Positions 33,585 to 42,587 are shown, counted from the stretch's first letter. The stretch: DNA of 64,000 nt from Congregibacter brevis (GCF_045689245.1 NZ_CP136865.1:3410001-3474000), one strand, 5' to 3'. Translations and numbers: made by a program. The notes: generated from the sequence alone by a model not told the origin.

Positions 33585-34067
33585 ATGGGAAAGAAACACG
33601 CCAAAAACATCGATACCACGATTGTTCAAAACAAACGTGCGCGCTTTGACTATCAACTTCTGGAAACCTTTGAAGCGGGTGTCGCCCTCACGGGTTGGGA
33701 AGTCAAAGCTCTACGGGCAGGAAAAGCGCAGCTGACGGATTCCTACGTGATGATGAAGGATGGCGAGGCGTTCTTGCTCGGCTCACAAATCACACCGCTA
33801 GCAACAGCATCGACGCACTACGTAACGGACCCTACCCGGACGCGCAAGCTTTTACTGAATCGTCGCGAGCTTGCACGAATCCTGGCAGCCATCAGCGCCA
33901 AGGGGCAGACTTGCGTATGCACCAAGCTGTACTGGAAGGGTCATCTCGTCAAAGCAGCCATTGCCCTTGCTCACGGCAAGCAAAGCCATGACAAGCGGCA
34001 AACGCAGAAAGAGCGTGAATGGGGGGTGCAAAAGCAGCGCATCATGCGAGATGCCGTAAAACAGTAG
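33585..34067 (+). CDS. smpB: SsrA-binding protein SmpB
   Basis: A 160-residue tmRNA partner for rescue of stalled ribosomes. Typical segments are NKRARFDYQLLETFEAGVALTGWEVKALRAGKAQLTDSYV and the basic C-terminal tail (HGKQSHDKRQTQKEREW). The start is the ATG at 33585; the frame is open further upstream but that stretch overlaps the divergent transporter gene and its promoter region. A TACAAT -10 box lies about 10 nt before the start, which would give a very short leader. Its RNA partner ssrA is 5.7 kb to the right. Confidence 0.96.
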   Translation: MGKKHAKNIDTTIVQNKRARFDYQLLETFEAGVALTGWEVKALRAGKAQLTDSYVMMKDGEAFLLGSQITPLATASTHYVTDPTRTRKLLLNRRELARILAAISAKGQTCVCTKLYWKGHLVKAAIALAHGKQSHDKRQTQKEREWGVQKQRIMRDAVKQ

Positions 34068-34098
34068 TCGAACTTGGTTGTGCGCTGATTGTTACGCG

Positions 34099-34866
34099 CT
34101 AGGCCGCCAAGGCTTTTACAGTAATGCTAATACCCACAGCGTAGAGTACAAACAAGGCTATGCGGCGGTAGAGCAGACTCCCAAAACGTGCGAAGACCGC
34201 ATGGCCTATACGATCGCCAATCATCATCGCGGGCATACCTAACAGAAACATCCAAAAGCTTGTTGTCGTGAGGTAGCCCGAGAAACCGAACACACAAAGC
34301 GCGATGACCGCAGAGAGCATAAAGAAGGTGAGGAGCATGGCCCTGCTGTGCTTGGCATCTCCCTGCGTCGCCATAACAAAGATGATCACCGGCGGACCTG
34401 GAATAGCAAAAACACCGTTCATTAGCCCCGAGACCAAACCGGTAGTGGTAGGAACCCCCAGCCTCGGCGCCCGCGGTGCTGGATGAAACATAGTCAGAAC
34501 GGCACAAGCGGTAAGCACGCCCAGCCCTATCCACAACTGAAACTGATCCACCGAGACATGTTTTAGCAGTTGCGCTCCCCCTAAGGTCCCAACGATCGAC
34601 GCAAGACATATAGGCAGCAAAGGGCGCTTGGGCGCGTCCGACCAAAACTTGTGCGCGCTCAACAAGCTGGTCCCAAGAGTTAGAGACGCCGTTATCACCA
34701 CGGCGTCGGTAGGCGCCACAAAGAGTGACAAAACGGGCATGGCCGCCAACGCAAATCCAAATCCGGTAAACGCGCGGAGCAGCGAAGCAAACAGCAATGC
34801 CGCCCAGATGGCCAGCATCTGATAAAGGCCGATGTCGGCAAAGGTGCTTACCAGATCGTTACTCAC
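34099..34866 (-). CDS. TSUP family membrane transporter (TauE/SafE type)
   Basis: About 255 residues with eight hydrophobic helices and the repeated motif of sulfite exporter TauE/SafE proteins (ALLFASLLRAFTGFGFALAAM; LVSGLMNGVFAIPGPPVIIF). It probably moves a sulfur-containing or organic anion. The start is uncertain: the longest frame begins at a TTG (34881) inside the upstream terminator, so I prefer GTG at 34866, though neither has a clear ribosome site; an ATG at 34818 would cut into the first helix. Confidence 0.85.
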   Translation of the reverse strand: MSNDLVSTFADIGLYQMLAIWAALLFASLLRAFTGFGFALAAMPVLSLFVAPTDAVVITASLTLGTSLLSAHKFWSDAPKRPLLPICLASIVGTLGGAQLLKHVSVDQFQLWIGLGVLTACAVLTMFHPAPRAPRLGVPTTTGLVSGLMNGVFAIPGPPVIIFVMATQGDAKHSRAMLLTFFMLSAVIALCVFGFSGYLTTTSFWMFLLGMPAMMIGDRIGHAVFARFGSLLYRRIALFVLYAVGISITVKALAA

Positions 34867-34875
34867 GGGCAGTGC

Positions 34876-34911
34876 AAACAAAAACGCCCCGGTCCACAGA
34901 CCAGGGCGTTT
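34876..34911 (-). terminator. Intrinsic terminator after the amino-acid-binding protein gene
   Basis: AAACGCCC (34882-34889) pairs with GGGCGTTT (34904-34911), extended after one mismatch by GGTC/GACC. On the minus strand the stem leads into a T-rich run. It ends the binding-protein transcript and touches the 5' end of the TSUP gene. Confidence 0.85.
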
Positions 34912-34927
34912 GTCACACGATCAAGAA

Positions 34928-35731
34928 CTAGGGTAGCGCTGCGACCCACGAGCTGTTCTCCAGCCACTTCTGACGAAGCTTAGTAAGAAGGCCTGTTCCC
35001 TCGTAGGCGCGCAGGTAGTTTTGCACCAGATTCAAAAATTCGGCATCACCCGAAGCCAGAGCAATACCAAAAGGCTCTACCGTAAGCGGCTTATCCAGAG
35101 TGACAAGACCAGCGTCAGGGTTTCTCAGAACCTGAAGCTTGCACACAGGAGCATCTGCAACCATGCCCGCTGCCTCACCACTGGTGACCATGGCTATCGC
35201 TTCCTCGTAGTTAGCGACTTCCACAAGCGTTGCATTGGGAGCCGCCTGGGTTACAAACGATGCACTGGTAGAGTTCTTCAATGCCGCTAGTTTTACGTCG
35301 GTCGCTGCAATGCCGCCGCTCGCGATCTGCTCCAGCGCAGTGCGCGTTGCGAGAATCGACTTACCACTCATCATGTAAGGACCCACAAAAGAGGCGCTTC
35401 TGGAACGCTCAGCAGTAATAGCCATGCCGGACAGCACCATATCGACGTCACCGTCAGCCAGTGCCTTGGTCAGATCACCAAACGGCATAGGGCTTAGCTT
35501 AAGCTCGGCGCCCATTGCATTAGCAAGCGCATTGGCCAAATCCACATCAAAGCCCATGAGCTCGCCCTGGCGGTTACGCATATTCATGGGTGGCTGATCG
35601 CCGGACATGCCGACCACTATTGTTTTGCTCTTGACGACGCGATCCAGTGTGTCGCCTGCAAGCGCCAAAGGCGAAAGCAGTACGCTCAGCGCCAAAAAGC
35701 CGCCGGCTATAAGTTGTGCGGGTTTGAACAT
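34928..35731 (-). CDS. Periplasmic amino-acid-type substrate-binding protein (SBP_bac_3)
   Basis: A 267-residue secreted family 3 solute-binding protein. The signal peptide ends at about residue 25 (LSPLALA). The mature domain begins DTLDRVVKSKTIVVGMSGDQPPMNM and contains GFDVDLANALANAMGAEL and DVDMVLSGMAITAERS, typical for polar amino acids. The ATG at 35731 has AGGGAG upstream. No ABC permease or ATPase gene is beside it and a terminator follows, so it works alone, serves a distant transporter, or acts as a sensor or enzyme-like protein. Confidence 0.9.
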   Translation of the reverse strand: MFKPAQLIAGGFLALSVLLSPLALAGDTLDRVVKSKTIVVGMSGDQPPMNMRNRQGELMGFDVDLANALANAMGAELKLSPMPFGDLTKALADGDVDMVLSGMAITAERSRSASFVGPYMMSGKSILATRTALEQIASGGIAATDVKLAALKNSTSASFVTQAAPNATLVEVANYEEAIAMVTSGEAAGMVADAPVCKLQVLRNPDAGLVTLDKPLTVEPFGIALASGDAEFLNLVQNYLRAYEGTGLLTKLRQKWLENSSWVAALP

Positions 35732-35843
35732 AGTTGACTCCCTTGATGTCAAAAATACACGGGCAATTCACCCGCGCGAATAAAAACTGCAGCGCAGCAT
35801 AGCTGATTTTGTTTGGCGATATTGTGTCGGTTTTAGCCGTAGC

Positions 35844-37625
35844 TTAAGCAACGGATTCCAAGGCCTGCTGCCCCGCCCGATACAGACGCCCGGGGTTCTT
35901 GCCGGTCAGCTGATCGTTCTCCAGAACCGTTTCGCCGTCCACGATGACTGCTCGGTATCCTGCCGCGTCCTGCAACAGACGCTGCCCACCTGCAGGCAAG
36001 TCCTGAACCATGCGCGGCGCGAACAGACGCAGATTGTCAAAATCGATCACATTGATGTTCGCCTTGAGGCCTACCTTGATACGACCGCGATCCGCCATGC
36101 CGCAGTAATCCGCAATGTCTGAGGTCAAGCGTCGTATGGCTTCGGTAAGCTCAATCTTGCCGCCGCGAGCACGATCCCTCGCCCAATAGGTCAACAAATA
36201 GCTGGGGAAGCTGGAGTCGCAAATAGTACCCACGTGGGCACCGCCATCGGACAGTCCCATGATGGACTGGGGGTGGGACATCATTTCAAATACGTTATCG
36301 AAGTTCATATTCGTGTAGTTATAGATGGGAAAGTAGAGCAGCGCCTGCCCGTCGTCTTCCAACAACAGGTCATAAATCATCTCGAGGGACGACACGCCTT
36401 TTTCCTGTGCCATGTGCAGCACGGATGTTTCGGCGCTCTGCTCATATTCTGGGTTCTCGCCGAGCAGGAAGGTTTTGCTGGCCACGTAATCAATGGCAGC
36501 CATAAGCGCGTCCACAATCGGTGGCACTGGCGTACCGTCGCCAGCCAGGGTCTCGGACTCTTCGGTCAGAATCTGCGCCTTAAAAGCCTCTTCCTTCATC
36601 TTCGCGACGCGCTCTTCTAAGGGCAGGTCGCAAATCGCTTTGTAGCTGGGAAACCCAATAAAGGGATGAAAGGTGCACTGTAGACCCGTAATCACACCAA
36701 TGCCTCGAGGCGCGGTTTGCAGGCGCATGCTCACGCCTTTGGCTTCGGCTTTTTCAGCGCGGTCGATAATGCGTCGCCACTGATCGGGAGCAAAATCCCG
36801 CTGCATAAGTGATAGAGAAAACGGACGCCCCTCCCCTGCCGCCGCCATGCTCTCAAGAATATCGAACTCCTTGTCGAAGGCATCCCCCTCTCGCTCGAGG
36901 TCAAAGTCGTTCACCGCCTGCAAAGTGCCATGGGATAAGCCGACAAAAGCGCTTGCGATACCGGCAAGCTCCTCGGTGGTCGCCTCGGAGGACGGCGTCC
37001 AGTCGCCATCAGCGCTACGATGAACGTCAGAACGCCCCGTGGAGAAGCCAATAGCTCCGGCTTCCAGCGCCTCGCGGGTGATCTTTCTCATGGCCGCGAT
37101 ATCTGTCTCGGTAGCGGGCTCATTGCACACGGCGCGATCGCCCATCACGTAAACGCGCAGAGGGTCGTGAGTAACCTGTACGGCAAAGTCGATGCTATGG
37201 GGTTTTGCGTCCAGGGCATCCATGTACTCGGGCAGGGTCTCCCAGTCCCAGGTCAGACCTTCGGCGAGGGCGATGCCCGGAATGTCCTCAACGCCTTCCA
37301 TCAATCGGATGAGCTTTTCCCGGTCTCCCTCGCGCACGGGCGCAAAGCCAACGCCGCAGCTACCCATGACTACGGTACTTACCCCATGGTTAACGCTGGG
37401 CTGCATACCTGCATCCCAGGAGACCTGACCGTCATAGTGGGTGTGAAGGTCTACAAAGCCCGGGGTCACGATATGGCCTGTGGCATCAAGGGTCTCTCGC
37501 GCTTCACCGGCGCATTCGCCAATAGCCACGATGGCGCCGTTGCGAACAGCGACGTTGGTTTGCCGGGGCTCGGAGCCCTCACCGTCGTATACCAAACCAC
37601 CGGTGATTTTCAGGTCGTATTCCAT
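35844..37625 (-). CDS. N-acyl-D-amino-acid deacylase / D-aminoacylase-like amidohydrolase
   Basis: A 593-residue amidohydrolase family 3 enzyme. Metal-binding residues appear in VDLHTHYDGQVSWD (about 60-73), MGSCGVGFAPV, GAIGFSTGRSD and the late SDGGAHVG. Relatives deacylate N-acyl-D-amino acids or act on cyclic amides; no signal peptide is visible, so it is cytoplasmic. It stands alone between the binding protein and fpr. The exact substrate cannot be told from sequence. Confidence 0.87.
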   Translation of the reverse strand: MEYDLKITGGLVYDGEGSEPRQTNVAVRNGAIVAIGECAGEARETLDATGHIVTPGFVDLHTHYDGQVSWDAGMQPSVNHGVSTVVMGSCGVGFAPVREGDREKLIRLMEGVEDIPGIALAEGLTWDWETLPEYMDALDAKPHSIDFAVQVTHDPLRVYVMGDRAVCNEPATETDIAAMRKITREALEAGAIGFSTGRSDVHRSADGDWTPSSEATTEELAGIASAFVGLSHGTLQAVNDFDLEREGDAFDKEFDILESMAAAGEGRPFSLSLMQRDFAPDQWRRIIDRAEKAEAKGVSMRLQTAPRGIGVITGLQCTFHPFIGFPSYKAICDLPLEERVAKMKEEAFKAQILTEESETLAGDGTPVPPIVDALMAAIDYVASKTFLLGENPEYEQSAETSVLHMAQEKGVSSLEMIYDLLLEDDGQALLYFPIYNYTNMNFDNVFEMMSHPQSIMGLSDGGAHVGTICDSSFPSYLLTYWARDRARGGKIELTEAIRRLTSDIADYCGMADRGRIKVGLKANINVIDFDNLRLFAPRMVQDLPAGGQRLLQDAAGYRAVIVDGETVLENDQLTGKNPGRLYRAGQQALESVA

Positions 37626-37841
37626 GTTCTAACCTTTATTTTGTTATCTATTGCGGATGTTTCGGAAGTCTAGGCAGCACCGCGGGACCTGTCCACCACA
37701 CAAGGTTGAAGAATCCGGGAATAAGGTTAGGAAAAACCGTTCTTGAAATACGCCATGGTTTTCTTGCAGGTGACCGTCAGGGTGATCAGAATTCGCGACT
37801 CGTAACGTATAAGCCGTTCAAACTGTATTTGAGGACCCGTC

Positions 37842-38615
37842 ATGGCCGCCGTAACACCCGCCAAAGTTACCGAAGTAAAGCACTGGAACGACCGACTGTT
37901 CAGCTTCAAAACCGAGCGTGCACCCGAGTTTCGCTTTGAAAACGGCCATTTCACAATGGTCGGTCTGGAAGTAGAAGGTAAGCCTGCGCTGCGTGCCTAT
38001 AGCATTGCCAGCGCCAACTACGAAGAAGAACTGGAATTTTTGAGCATAAAGGTCGCGGACGGCTTACTCACCTCTCGTTTACAACACATCAATGTGGGCG
38101 ATGAAGTACTGCTCGGCAAAAAGCCCGTAGGTTCTTTGGTGCTCACGGATCTGCACCCGGGTCGTCATCTCTACCTGTTTTCGACCGGCACAGGCTTGGC
38201 GCCGTTCATGTCGATCATCCGTGACCCCGACGCCTACGCTCGCTACGAGAAAATCGTGTTGGTACACGGCGTGCGTCACATCAGTGATCTGGCGTATCAC
38301 GACTACCTCACTAATGAGCTTCCAGAGCACGAGTATCTGGGTGAAGAGGTCCGCGAGAAGCTTCTGTACTACCCGACGGTCACGCGTGAGCCCTTTAAGA
38401 ACAATGGGCGCATCACTGAGCTACTGGAAAGTGGCAAGCTCGAAGCTGACCTGGGTCTACCCACGATTGACCCCACTCAGGATCGCGCCATGATCTGCGG
38501 CAGCATCGCGATGCTGGATGACATTTCTGCGTTGCTGAATCGGCGAAACTTTACCGTGTCGCCCAATCAAGGTACTGCGGGTGACTACGTCATTGAACGT
38601 GCTTTTGTAGGCTAA
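37842..38615 (+). CDS. fpr: Ferredoxin--NADP reductase
   Basis: A 257-residue FAD enzyme passing electrons between NADPH and ferredoxin/flavodoxin, important in oxidative-stress defence and Fe-S supply. FAD binding is shown by LRAYSIAS (about 48-55), the NADP side by FSTGTGLAPFMSI (about 115-127) and MICGSIAMLDD, and the short tail ERAFVG resembles Pseudomonas FprA more than E. coli Fpr. GAGGA lies before the ATG. The 216-nt gap upstream shows no clear regulator site. Confidence 0.95.
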   Translation: MAAVTPAKVTEVKHWNDRLFSFKTERAPEFRFENGHFTMVGLEVEGKPALRAYSIASANYEEELEFLSIKVADGLLTSRLQHINVGDEVLLGKKPVGSLVLTDLHPGRHLYLFSTGTGLAPFMSIIRDPDAYARYEKIVLVHGVRHISDLAYHDYLTNELPEHEYLGEEVREKLLYYPTVTREPFKNNGRITELLESGKLEADLGLPTIDPTQDRAMICGSIAMLDDISALLNRRNFTVSPNQGTAGDYVIERAFVG

Positions 38616-38642
38616 GACTGGCCGGCGGAGTAGACTAGCTCC

Positions 38643-39182
38643 ATGGAAAGCGCACAAGCAGTTTTAGATTTTTGGTTTGTTGAGTCCGGCTCCAAGCGCT
38701 GGTTCAAACAATCTGATGACTTTGATGCGCTGTGTCGTGAGCGTTTTTTACCCACCCTTGAAGCCGCCCGGCTGGGAGAGTGCTGGAAGTGGCGATCCAC
38801 TCCCGAGGGACGCTGCGCCGAAATCATTGTCCTCGATCAATTCTCAAGAAATCTGTTTAGAGAAGACCTGCGAGCTTATACGCAGGATGGTATTGCCCTG
38901 GTACTGGCCCAGGAGGCCGTTGCGCGGGGGGATGATCTGCGTATGAACGACGACCAGCGTTACTTTAGTTACATGCCGTACATGCATTCAGAGTCGCTTG
39001 CCGTACACAAAGAGGGACTGCGCCTTTTCGGGGCGCTGGGTAATACCGAGGCACTTCGCTACGCTATTGCGCACGAAAAAGTTATCGCGGAATTTGGTCG
39101 CTACCCCACTCGAAACGCTGACTTGGGCCGAACCAGCACCCCAGAGGAAGAGCAGTACCTTGCGAATCGCAAAGGTTGGTGA
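38643..39182 (+). CDS. DUF924 family protein
   Basis: A 179-residue protein of the DUF924 family, all-helical and TPR-like, of unknown function. Recognition comes from AVLDFWFVESGSKRWFKQSDDFD at the N-terminus, IIVLDQFSRNLFR in the middle, and YMPYMHSESLAVHKEGLRLF. No signal peptide. It lies 27 nt after fpr with its own GGAG, so the two may share a transcript. Confidence 0.92.
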   Translation: MESAQAVLDFWFVESGSKRWFKQSDDFDALCRERFLPTLEAARLGECWKWRSTPEGRCAEIIVLDQFSRNLFREDLRAYTQDGIALVLAQEAVARGDDLRMNDDQRYFSYMPYMHSESLAVHKEGLRLFGALGNTEALRYAIAHEKVIAEFGRYPTRNADLGRTSTPEEEQYLANRKGW

Positions 39183-39189
39183 TTGCGGG

Positions 39190-39609
39190 CTAGTTCCAGC
39201 CGCCGAGTATGGCGCCCATCAAGGTCATGGTAACCACCCAGTAACCACCGTTCACCAGAATGTAGGACCAAGATCGCAGCTCAAACAATGCGACCACGCC
39301 AAAGGCAAAGAAGATCCAACCAAAACCCGTGAGAAATCCGTATAGAGCACCGCTCTGTAAGGTGATGTCGGGCGTGCCAAGAAACATCGCCAAGCAGACA
39401 CTCATGATCAATAGAAAGATAAAGGTGAGACCAAAAATCTTGGCCTTGTTACCGCTGGCGATCTGTTCTTCGGAGATGTCCGCGGCCTTCATCCAGGCCT
39501 TTCCGAACAGGAGCGGCGAGTACCATAAGCCGCCCACAAAGAACCCCGCGAGTGCTGCAACGACAATTGCTGATACGCTTACTGATACGTCTACTGATAT
39601 CTCACCCAT
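39190..39609 (-). CDS. DUF1761 family membrane protein
   Basis: A 139-residue membrane protein with four hydrophobic helices of the DUF1761 family: helix 1 carries FFVGGLWYSPLLFGKAWMKAADIS, a highly typical segment. Function unknown. Convergent with the DUF924 gene (7 nt apart), preceded by GGAGAG. Confidence 0.9.
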   Translation of the reverse strand: MGEISVDVSVSVSAIVVAALAGFFVGGLWYSPLLFGKAWMKAADISEEQIASGNKAKIFGLTFIFLLIMSVCLAMFLGTPDITLQSGALYGFLTGFGWIFFAFGVVALFELRSWSYILVNGGYWVVTMTLMGAILGGWN

Positions 39610-39734
39610 AGCGCTCTCCCCGAGTAATTATTGTTAGTCCGCCGCAAAGCTTAGCGACTTAAGAGTTGGATAGAGCGCGGCGATTGTCAAATCCAGTTCG
39701 CACCCGTCAACCGATGGCAAAACCCGATTTATGG

Positions 39735-39740
39735 TAAACT
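39735..39740 (+). promoter_or_regulatory. Likely -10 box of ssrA
   Basis: TAAACT lies 14 nt before the mature tmRNA 5' end, the distance expected for a short 5' leader removed by processing. The -35 region (about 39712-39717) is weak. Confidence 0.5.
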
Positions 39741-39753
39741 TTCACCCAACACT

Positions 39754-40144
39754 GGGGGCGTTACGGATTCGACGACGGTAACAAAACCTGCGGTGCATGC
39801 CGTGATGGTAGCCAATCACGTAAATCCAAAGCTGCAAACTATTAGTTGCCAATGACGACAACTACGAGGTAGCGCTGGCTGCGTAAGCAGTCATCAATAC
39901 TTCATCTAGTGGCTTCGGCCCTAGCGGTCTTTAGCAAGGTTCCAGCCCCGCGTTACTGACTGTCATATAGAACTGGATCGCAGCAAAGCAGGCTCCGGGC
40001 CGCGCTGCTAAACATTTACGGGGATCGCCAATCACGTCCTGCCCATTGGGCTGTGTGCGGCTAGACTAGTTAATGGGATCTAAGCATGTAGAGCCAAAGG
40101 CAGAGTGCTGGCGGACGCGGGTTCAACTCCCGCCGCCTCCACCA
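39754..40144 (+). ncRNA. ssrA: Transfer-messenger RNA (tmRNA)
   Basis: A one-piece tmRNA of about 391 nt that frees stalled ribosomes together with SmpB. The 5' end GGGGGCGTTACGGATTCGAC and the 3' end GTTCAACTCCCGCCGCCTCCACCA form the tRNA-like domain with encoded CCA. The internal reading frame resumes after TAGTT with GCC and encodes ANDDNYEVALAA followed by TAA (39848-39886). Compared with the E. coli tag (ANDENYALAA) it carries two extra residues before ALAA, while the degradation signal stays intact. A strong terminator follows directly. Confidence 0.97.
39848..39886 (+). other. tmRNA proteolysis-tag reading frame
   Basis: Twelve codons (A-N-D-D-N-Y-E-V-A-L-A-A) and a TAA stop inside ssrA. 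The preceding TAGTT context matches the TAGTC before the resume codon in E. coli, fixing GCC as the resume codon. Confidence 0.9.
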
Positions 40145-40145
40145 A

Positions 40146-40189
40146 ATTAAAAAAGGCCAGCCCGAAAGGGTTGGCCTTTTTTAATTTTT
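40146..40189 (+). terminator. Strong terminator of ssrA
   Basis: A-rich left arm and GGCCAGCCC pair with GGGTTGGCC and a T-run (about 40151-40181) around a GAAA tetraloop. The symmetric A/T flanks would allow it to act in both directions. Confidence 0.92.
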
Positions 40190-40232
40190 GGACTCCTGCA
40201 AGAGCTGAGTTCGCGCTCGAAAGGCGCGGGTA

Positions 40233-40325
40233 CCTCACTGGACGTGAGGCGATCGCGCAGCGCATGGATGCGCAATAGCGATCCCTTAGCGCAGCGAGGT
40301 CTGTCGAGCAGGCCGAGCCAGTGAG
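40233..40325. repeat. Palindrome-rich non-coding element downstream of ssrA
   Basis: A compact block with nested inverted repeats: CTCACTGG (40234-40241) with CCAGTGAG (40318-40325) at its borders, CCTCAC/GTGAGG (40233-40249), GATCGC (40251-40256) with GCGATC (40278-40283), and GCGCAT/ATGCGC (40260-40273). There is no credible open reading frame. It may be a REP/MITE-like repeat, a structured RNA, or the remnant of an element inserted behind tmRNA. Only one copy is seen in this window. The rest of the 40190-40424 gap holds the Fur box and the promoter region of the TonB receptor gene. Confidence 0.45.
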
Positions 40326-40381
40326 ACGCAACTCCCAACCACAAAAACTACTCACCCTATTGCAATCCCCAAAATACTAAA

Positions 40382-40396
40382 TGATAATCACTCTCA
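40382..40396 (+). promoter_or_regulatory. Fur box upstream of the TonB receptor operon
   Basis: TGATAAT-C-ACTCTCA matches the 7-1-7 Fur consensus (TGATAAT-N-ATTATCA) at all but two positions, 29 nt before the GTG start. With Fur encoded in the same window, the operon should be repressed when iron is plentiful. Confidence 0.8.
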
Positions 40397-40424
40397 TTCG
40401 TACTTAGATTCATTAGGAGCCCAT

Positions 40425-42572
40425 GTGAAACACCCCCTCCCCCGCACAATTTTCTTCATCGCCACTCTGCTTGCAAGCATTTCAGCCGCAGCGCAAAACG
40501 ACCCACAACTCGAAACAGTGATCGTGACCGGCAAGTTATCAACATTTGGAGCCACAAAGTCAGACATCCCCATCCTTGAGACAGCGCGATCTGTGTCTAT
40601 TGTGCCCGCAGAGGAATTCCTGGAAAGAGGAGCACTGACCCTGGATGACACACTCAATTACACCTCGGGAGTCGTCGGCGATACCTTTGGCTACTCAACG
40701 CGCGGAGACTTTCCCCGCGTTCGCGGCCTGGATGTTCCCGAGTATCTGGACAACATCCAGGTACTCTTCGGCTTTTACAACAATGCCCGCTCAGACATCT
40801 ACACCTTAGAGCAAGTAGAGATCCTCAAAGGTCCTGCTTCGGTACTTTATGGACAAGGCTCCCCTGGCGGCTTGGTGAACACCGTGAGCAAGCGCGCGGG
40901 GCGCGATAACCTTGAGCGCGAATTCATGCTCGACGCCGGCAGTCAGGACAGGCTGCAGGCTGCGACCGATATCGGGTTTAGAATCAGCGACGATGGCAAA
41001 TGGAGCGGCCGCTTTGTGGGCGTTTATCGTGACAGCGAAACCCAGGTCGATTTTGTTGATGACGATGCATTGGTATTAGCGCCTTCCATCACTTATCAGA
41101 CTGACCGCACAACGATGACCGCGCTGGTGAACTACACCGATCGCGAGAGTGACACTGCCCACCAATTCTTACCACTCTCCGTAAGCGGCTGTGCAGACTC
41201 GTCAGTACAAATCTCCGAAGCCAACGTGTGTGCTGGAACCAGCGGCGCCGAGGTACCCGCCTCGCGCTACGTGGGCGAACCCGGGTTCAACACTTACGAC
41301 ACAGAGTCCCTATCCGTCACGCTGTTCGGCGAGCATGTTCTAAACGATGTTGTCTCATTTGAGGCCACCGCAAGATACCGCGACAGCGAAGCGGACTATC
41401 GACAAACCTGGGTGTCATTCCTGGGAGCGGGCAACCCAAGGACCCTCCCCGATGGCTCAGCCATTGGTCGCAGCTGGTACGACGCGCCCGCGTCCTCCGA
41501 GCAATACGCTATTGATGCACGTACCCGTTTCAAGTTTGAAACGGGCAGCTTAAGACATGAGGTCTTGGTGGGCGTTAACTATCAGGACGTAAACACGCGC
41601 ACTGACGCCGCGTTTCTTTACGCACGACCCACCACCTTTAATGTGTTTAACCCGCAGTACGGCGAGGACCCAGTACCGACGGCAGCCGACTTCGACTCCG
41701 CAAGAGGCACCTCCCAAAGTGATACAGAAACCGTCGGTTTTTACATCAACGATCAGATCGAGATGGGCAGATTTGTTGTGACTGCTGGTTTGCGATTCGA
41801 CGATGTCGAGATCGACAACGGTAGCGAAGTACAGAGCGATGACGCAGTATCGTTCTCGCTTGGTGCGCTATACAAAACAGATATGGGCTTAAACCCTTAC
41901 ATCAGCTACTCCGAGTCCTTTCAGCCCATTGTTGGCACCGACGCACTCACTAACTCAAGCTTTGAGCCCCAAGAAGGCGAGCAATGGGAAGTGGGCGTTA
42001 AGTGGCAACCCAGCGGAACTCGCACCTACGTGACCGCAGCCTACTTTGAAATTGAACAATCGAACCTACCCAATCCTGCCGATCTTCCCTTTGCCGCAAC
42101 GCAGCAGGAAGGCGTAGCCGAAATCAGCGGATTCGAGATTGAAGGCCAGACCGTTATCGGGAATGTCTATCTCGACGCTAACTTCAGCGTATTGGAAACC
42201 GAAGATCCCGATGGCGTGCGTTTTCCAAGCATTCCTGAGGAGCAAGGCTCTATATGGGCTACCTGGCGTCCTATGGAGGGTGCTCTCAATGGATTTAGCC
42301 TGGGCGCAGGCGTTCGCTACGCTGGCGAAAACCAGAGCAGCGGGACAGCGTTTTTAGCTGACAATGGTTTTGCCCCGACACCCGTCGAAGTTAAAACCGA
42401 TGGATACACTTTGTTCGATGCTTTGGTGGGATACCAATGGAATTCCACGGCATTCACGCTGAACCTGCGTAACGCGTTTCAGGAAGAGTACTACGGCACC
42501 TGCCTTGCCCGAGGTGATTGCTTCCCAGGCGAAGAGCGAACCATCGTAGCCCGAGTTACCCATAGCTTTTAA
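40425..42572 (+). CDS. TonB-dependent siderophore receptor
   Basis: A 715-residue outer-membrane receptor for a ferric siderophore. A signal peptide (about 1-23, ending SAAAQ) is followed by a TonB-box-like ETVIVTG, a plug domain (about 45-165; VEILKGPASVLYGQGSPGGLVN) and a 22-strand-type barrel that ends in the aromatic VTHSF. It lacks the extra N-terminal signalling domain of FpvA/FecA types. GTG start with AGGAG 6 nt upstream. The Fur box and the following PepSY gene support iron uptake; the siderophore is not identifiable. Confidence 0.95.
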   Translation: MKHPLPRTIFFIATLLASISAAAQNDPQLETVIVTGKLSTFGATKSDIPILETARSVSIVPAEEFLERGALTLDDTLNYTSGVVGDTFGYSTRGDFPRVRGLDVPEYLDNIQVLFGFYNNARSDIYTLEQVEILKGPASVLYGQGSPGGLVNTVSKRAGRDNLEREFMLDAGSQDRLQAATDIGFRISDDGKWSGRFVGVYRDSETQVDFVDDDALVLAPSITYQTDRTTMTALVNYTDRESDTAHQFLPLSVSGCADSSVQISEANVCAGTSGAEVPASRYVGEPGFNTYDTESLSVTLFGEHVLNDVVSFEATARYRDSEADYRQTWVSFLGAGNPRTLPDGSAIGRSWYDAPASSEQYAIDARTRFKFETGSLRHEVLVGVNYQDVNTRTDAAFLYARPTTFNVFNPQYGEDPVPTAADFDSARGTSQSDTETVGFYINDQIEMGRFVVTAGLRFDDVEIDNGSEVQSDDAVSFSLGALYKTDMGLNPYISYSESFQPIVGTDALTNSSFEPQEGEQWEVGVKWQPSGTRTYVTAAYFEIEQSNLPNPADLPFAATQQEGVAEISGFEIEGQTVIGNVYLDANFSVLETEDPDGVRFPSIPEEQGSIWATWRPMEGALNGFSLGAGVRYAGENQSSGTAFLADNGFAPTPVEVKTDGYTLFDALVGYQWNSTAFTLNLRNAFQEEYYGTCLARGDCFPGEERTIVARVTHSF

Positions 42573-42587
42573 TCCGGAAGATTGCCG

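Noticed and set aside
39754..40144. tmRNA as attachment site for an integrated element
   Set aside because: No integrase gene and no repeated copy of the ssrA 3' end were found downstream in the window.
40080..40355. Open frame on the minus strand across the tmRNA 3' end with EAAGVEPAS-like residues
   Set aside because: A well-known artefact: antisense translation of tRNA/tmRNA 3' ends gives this motif. The span overlaps ssrA, its terminator and the palindromic element.
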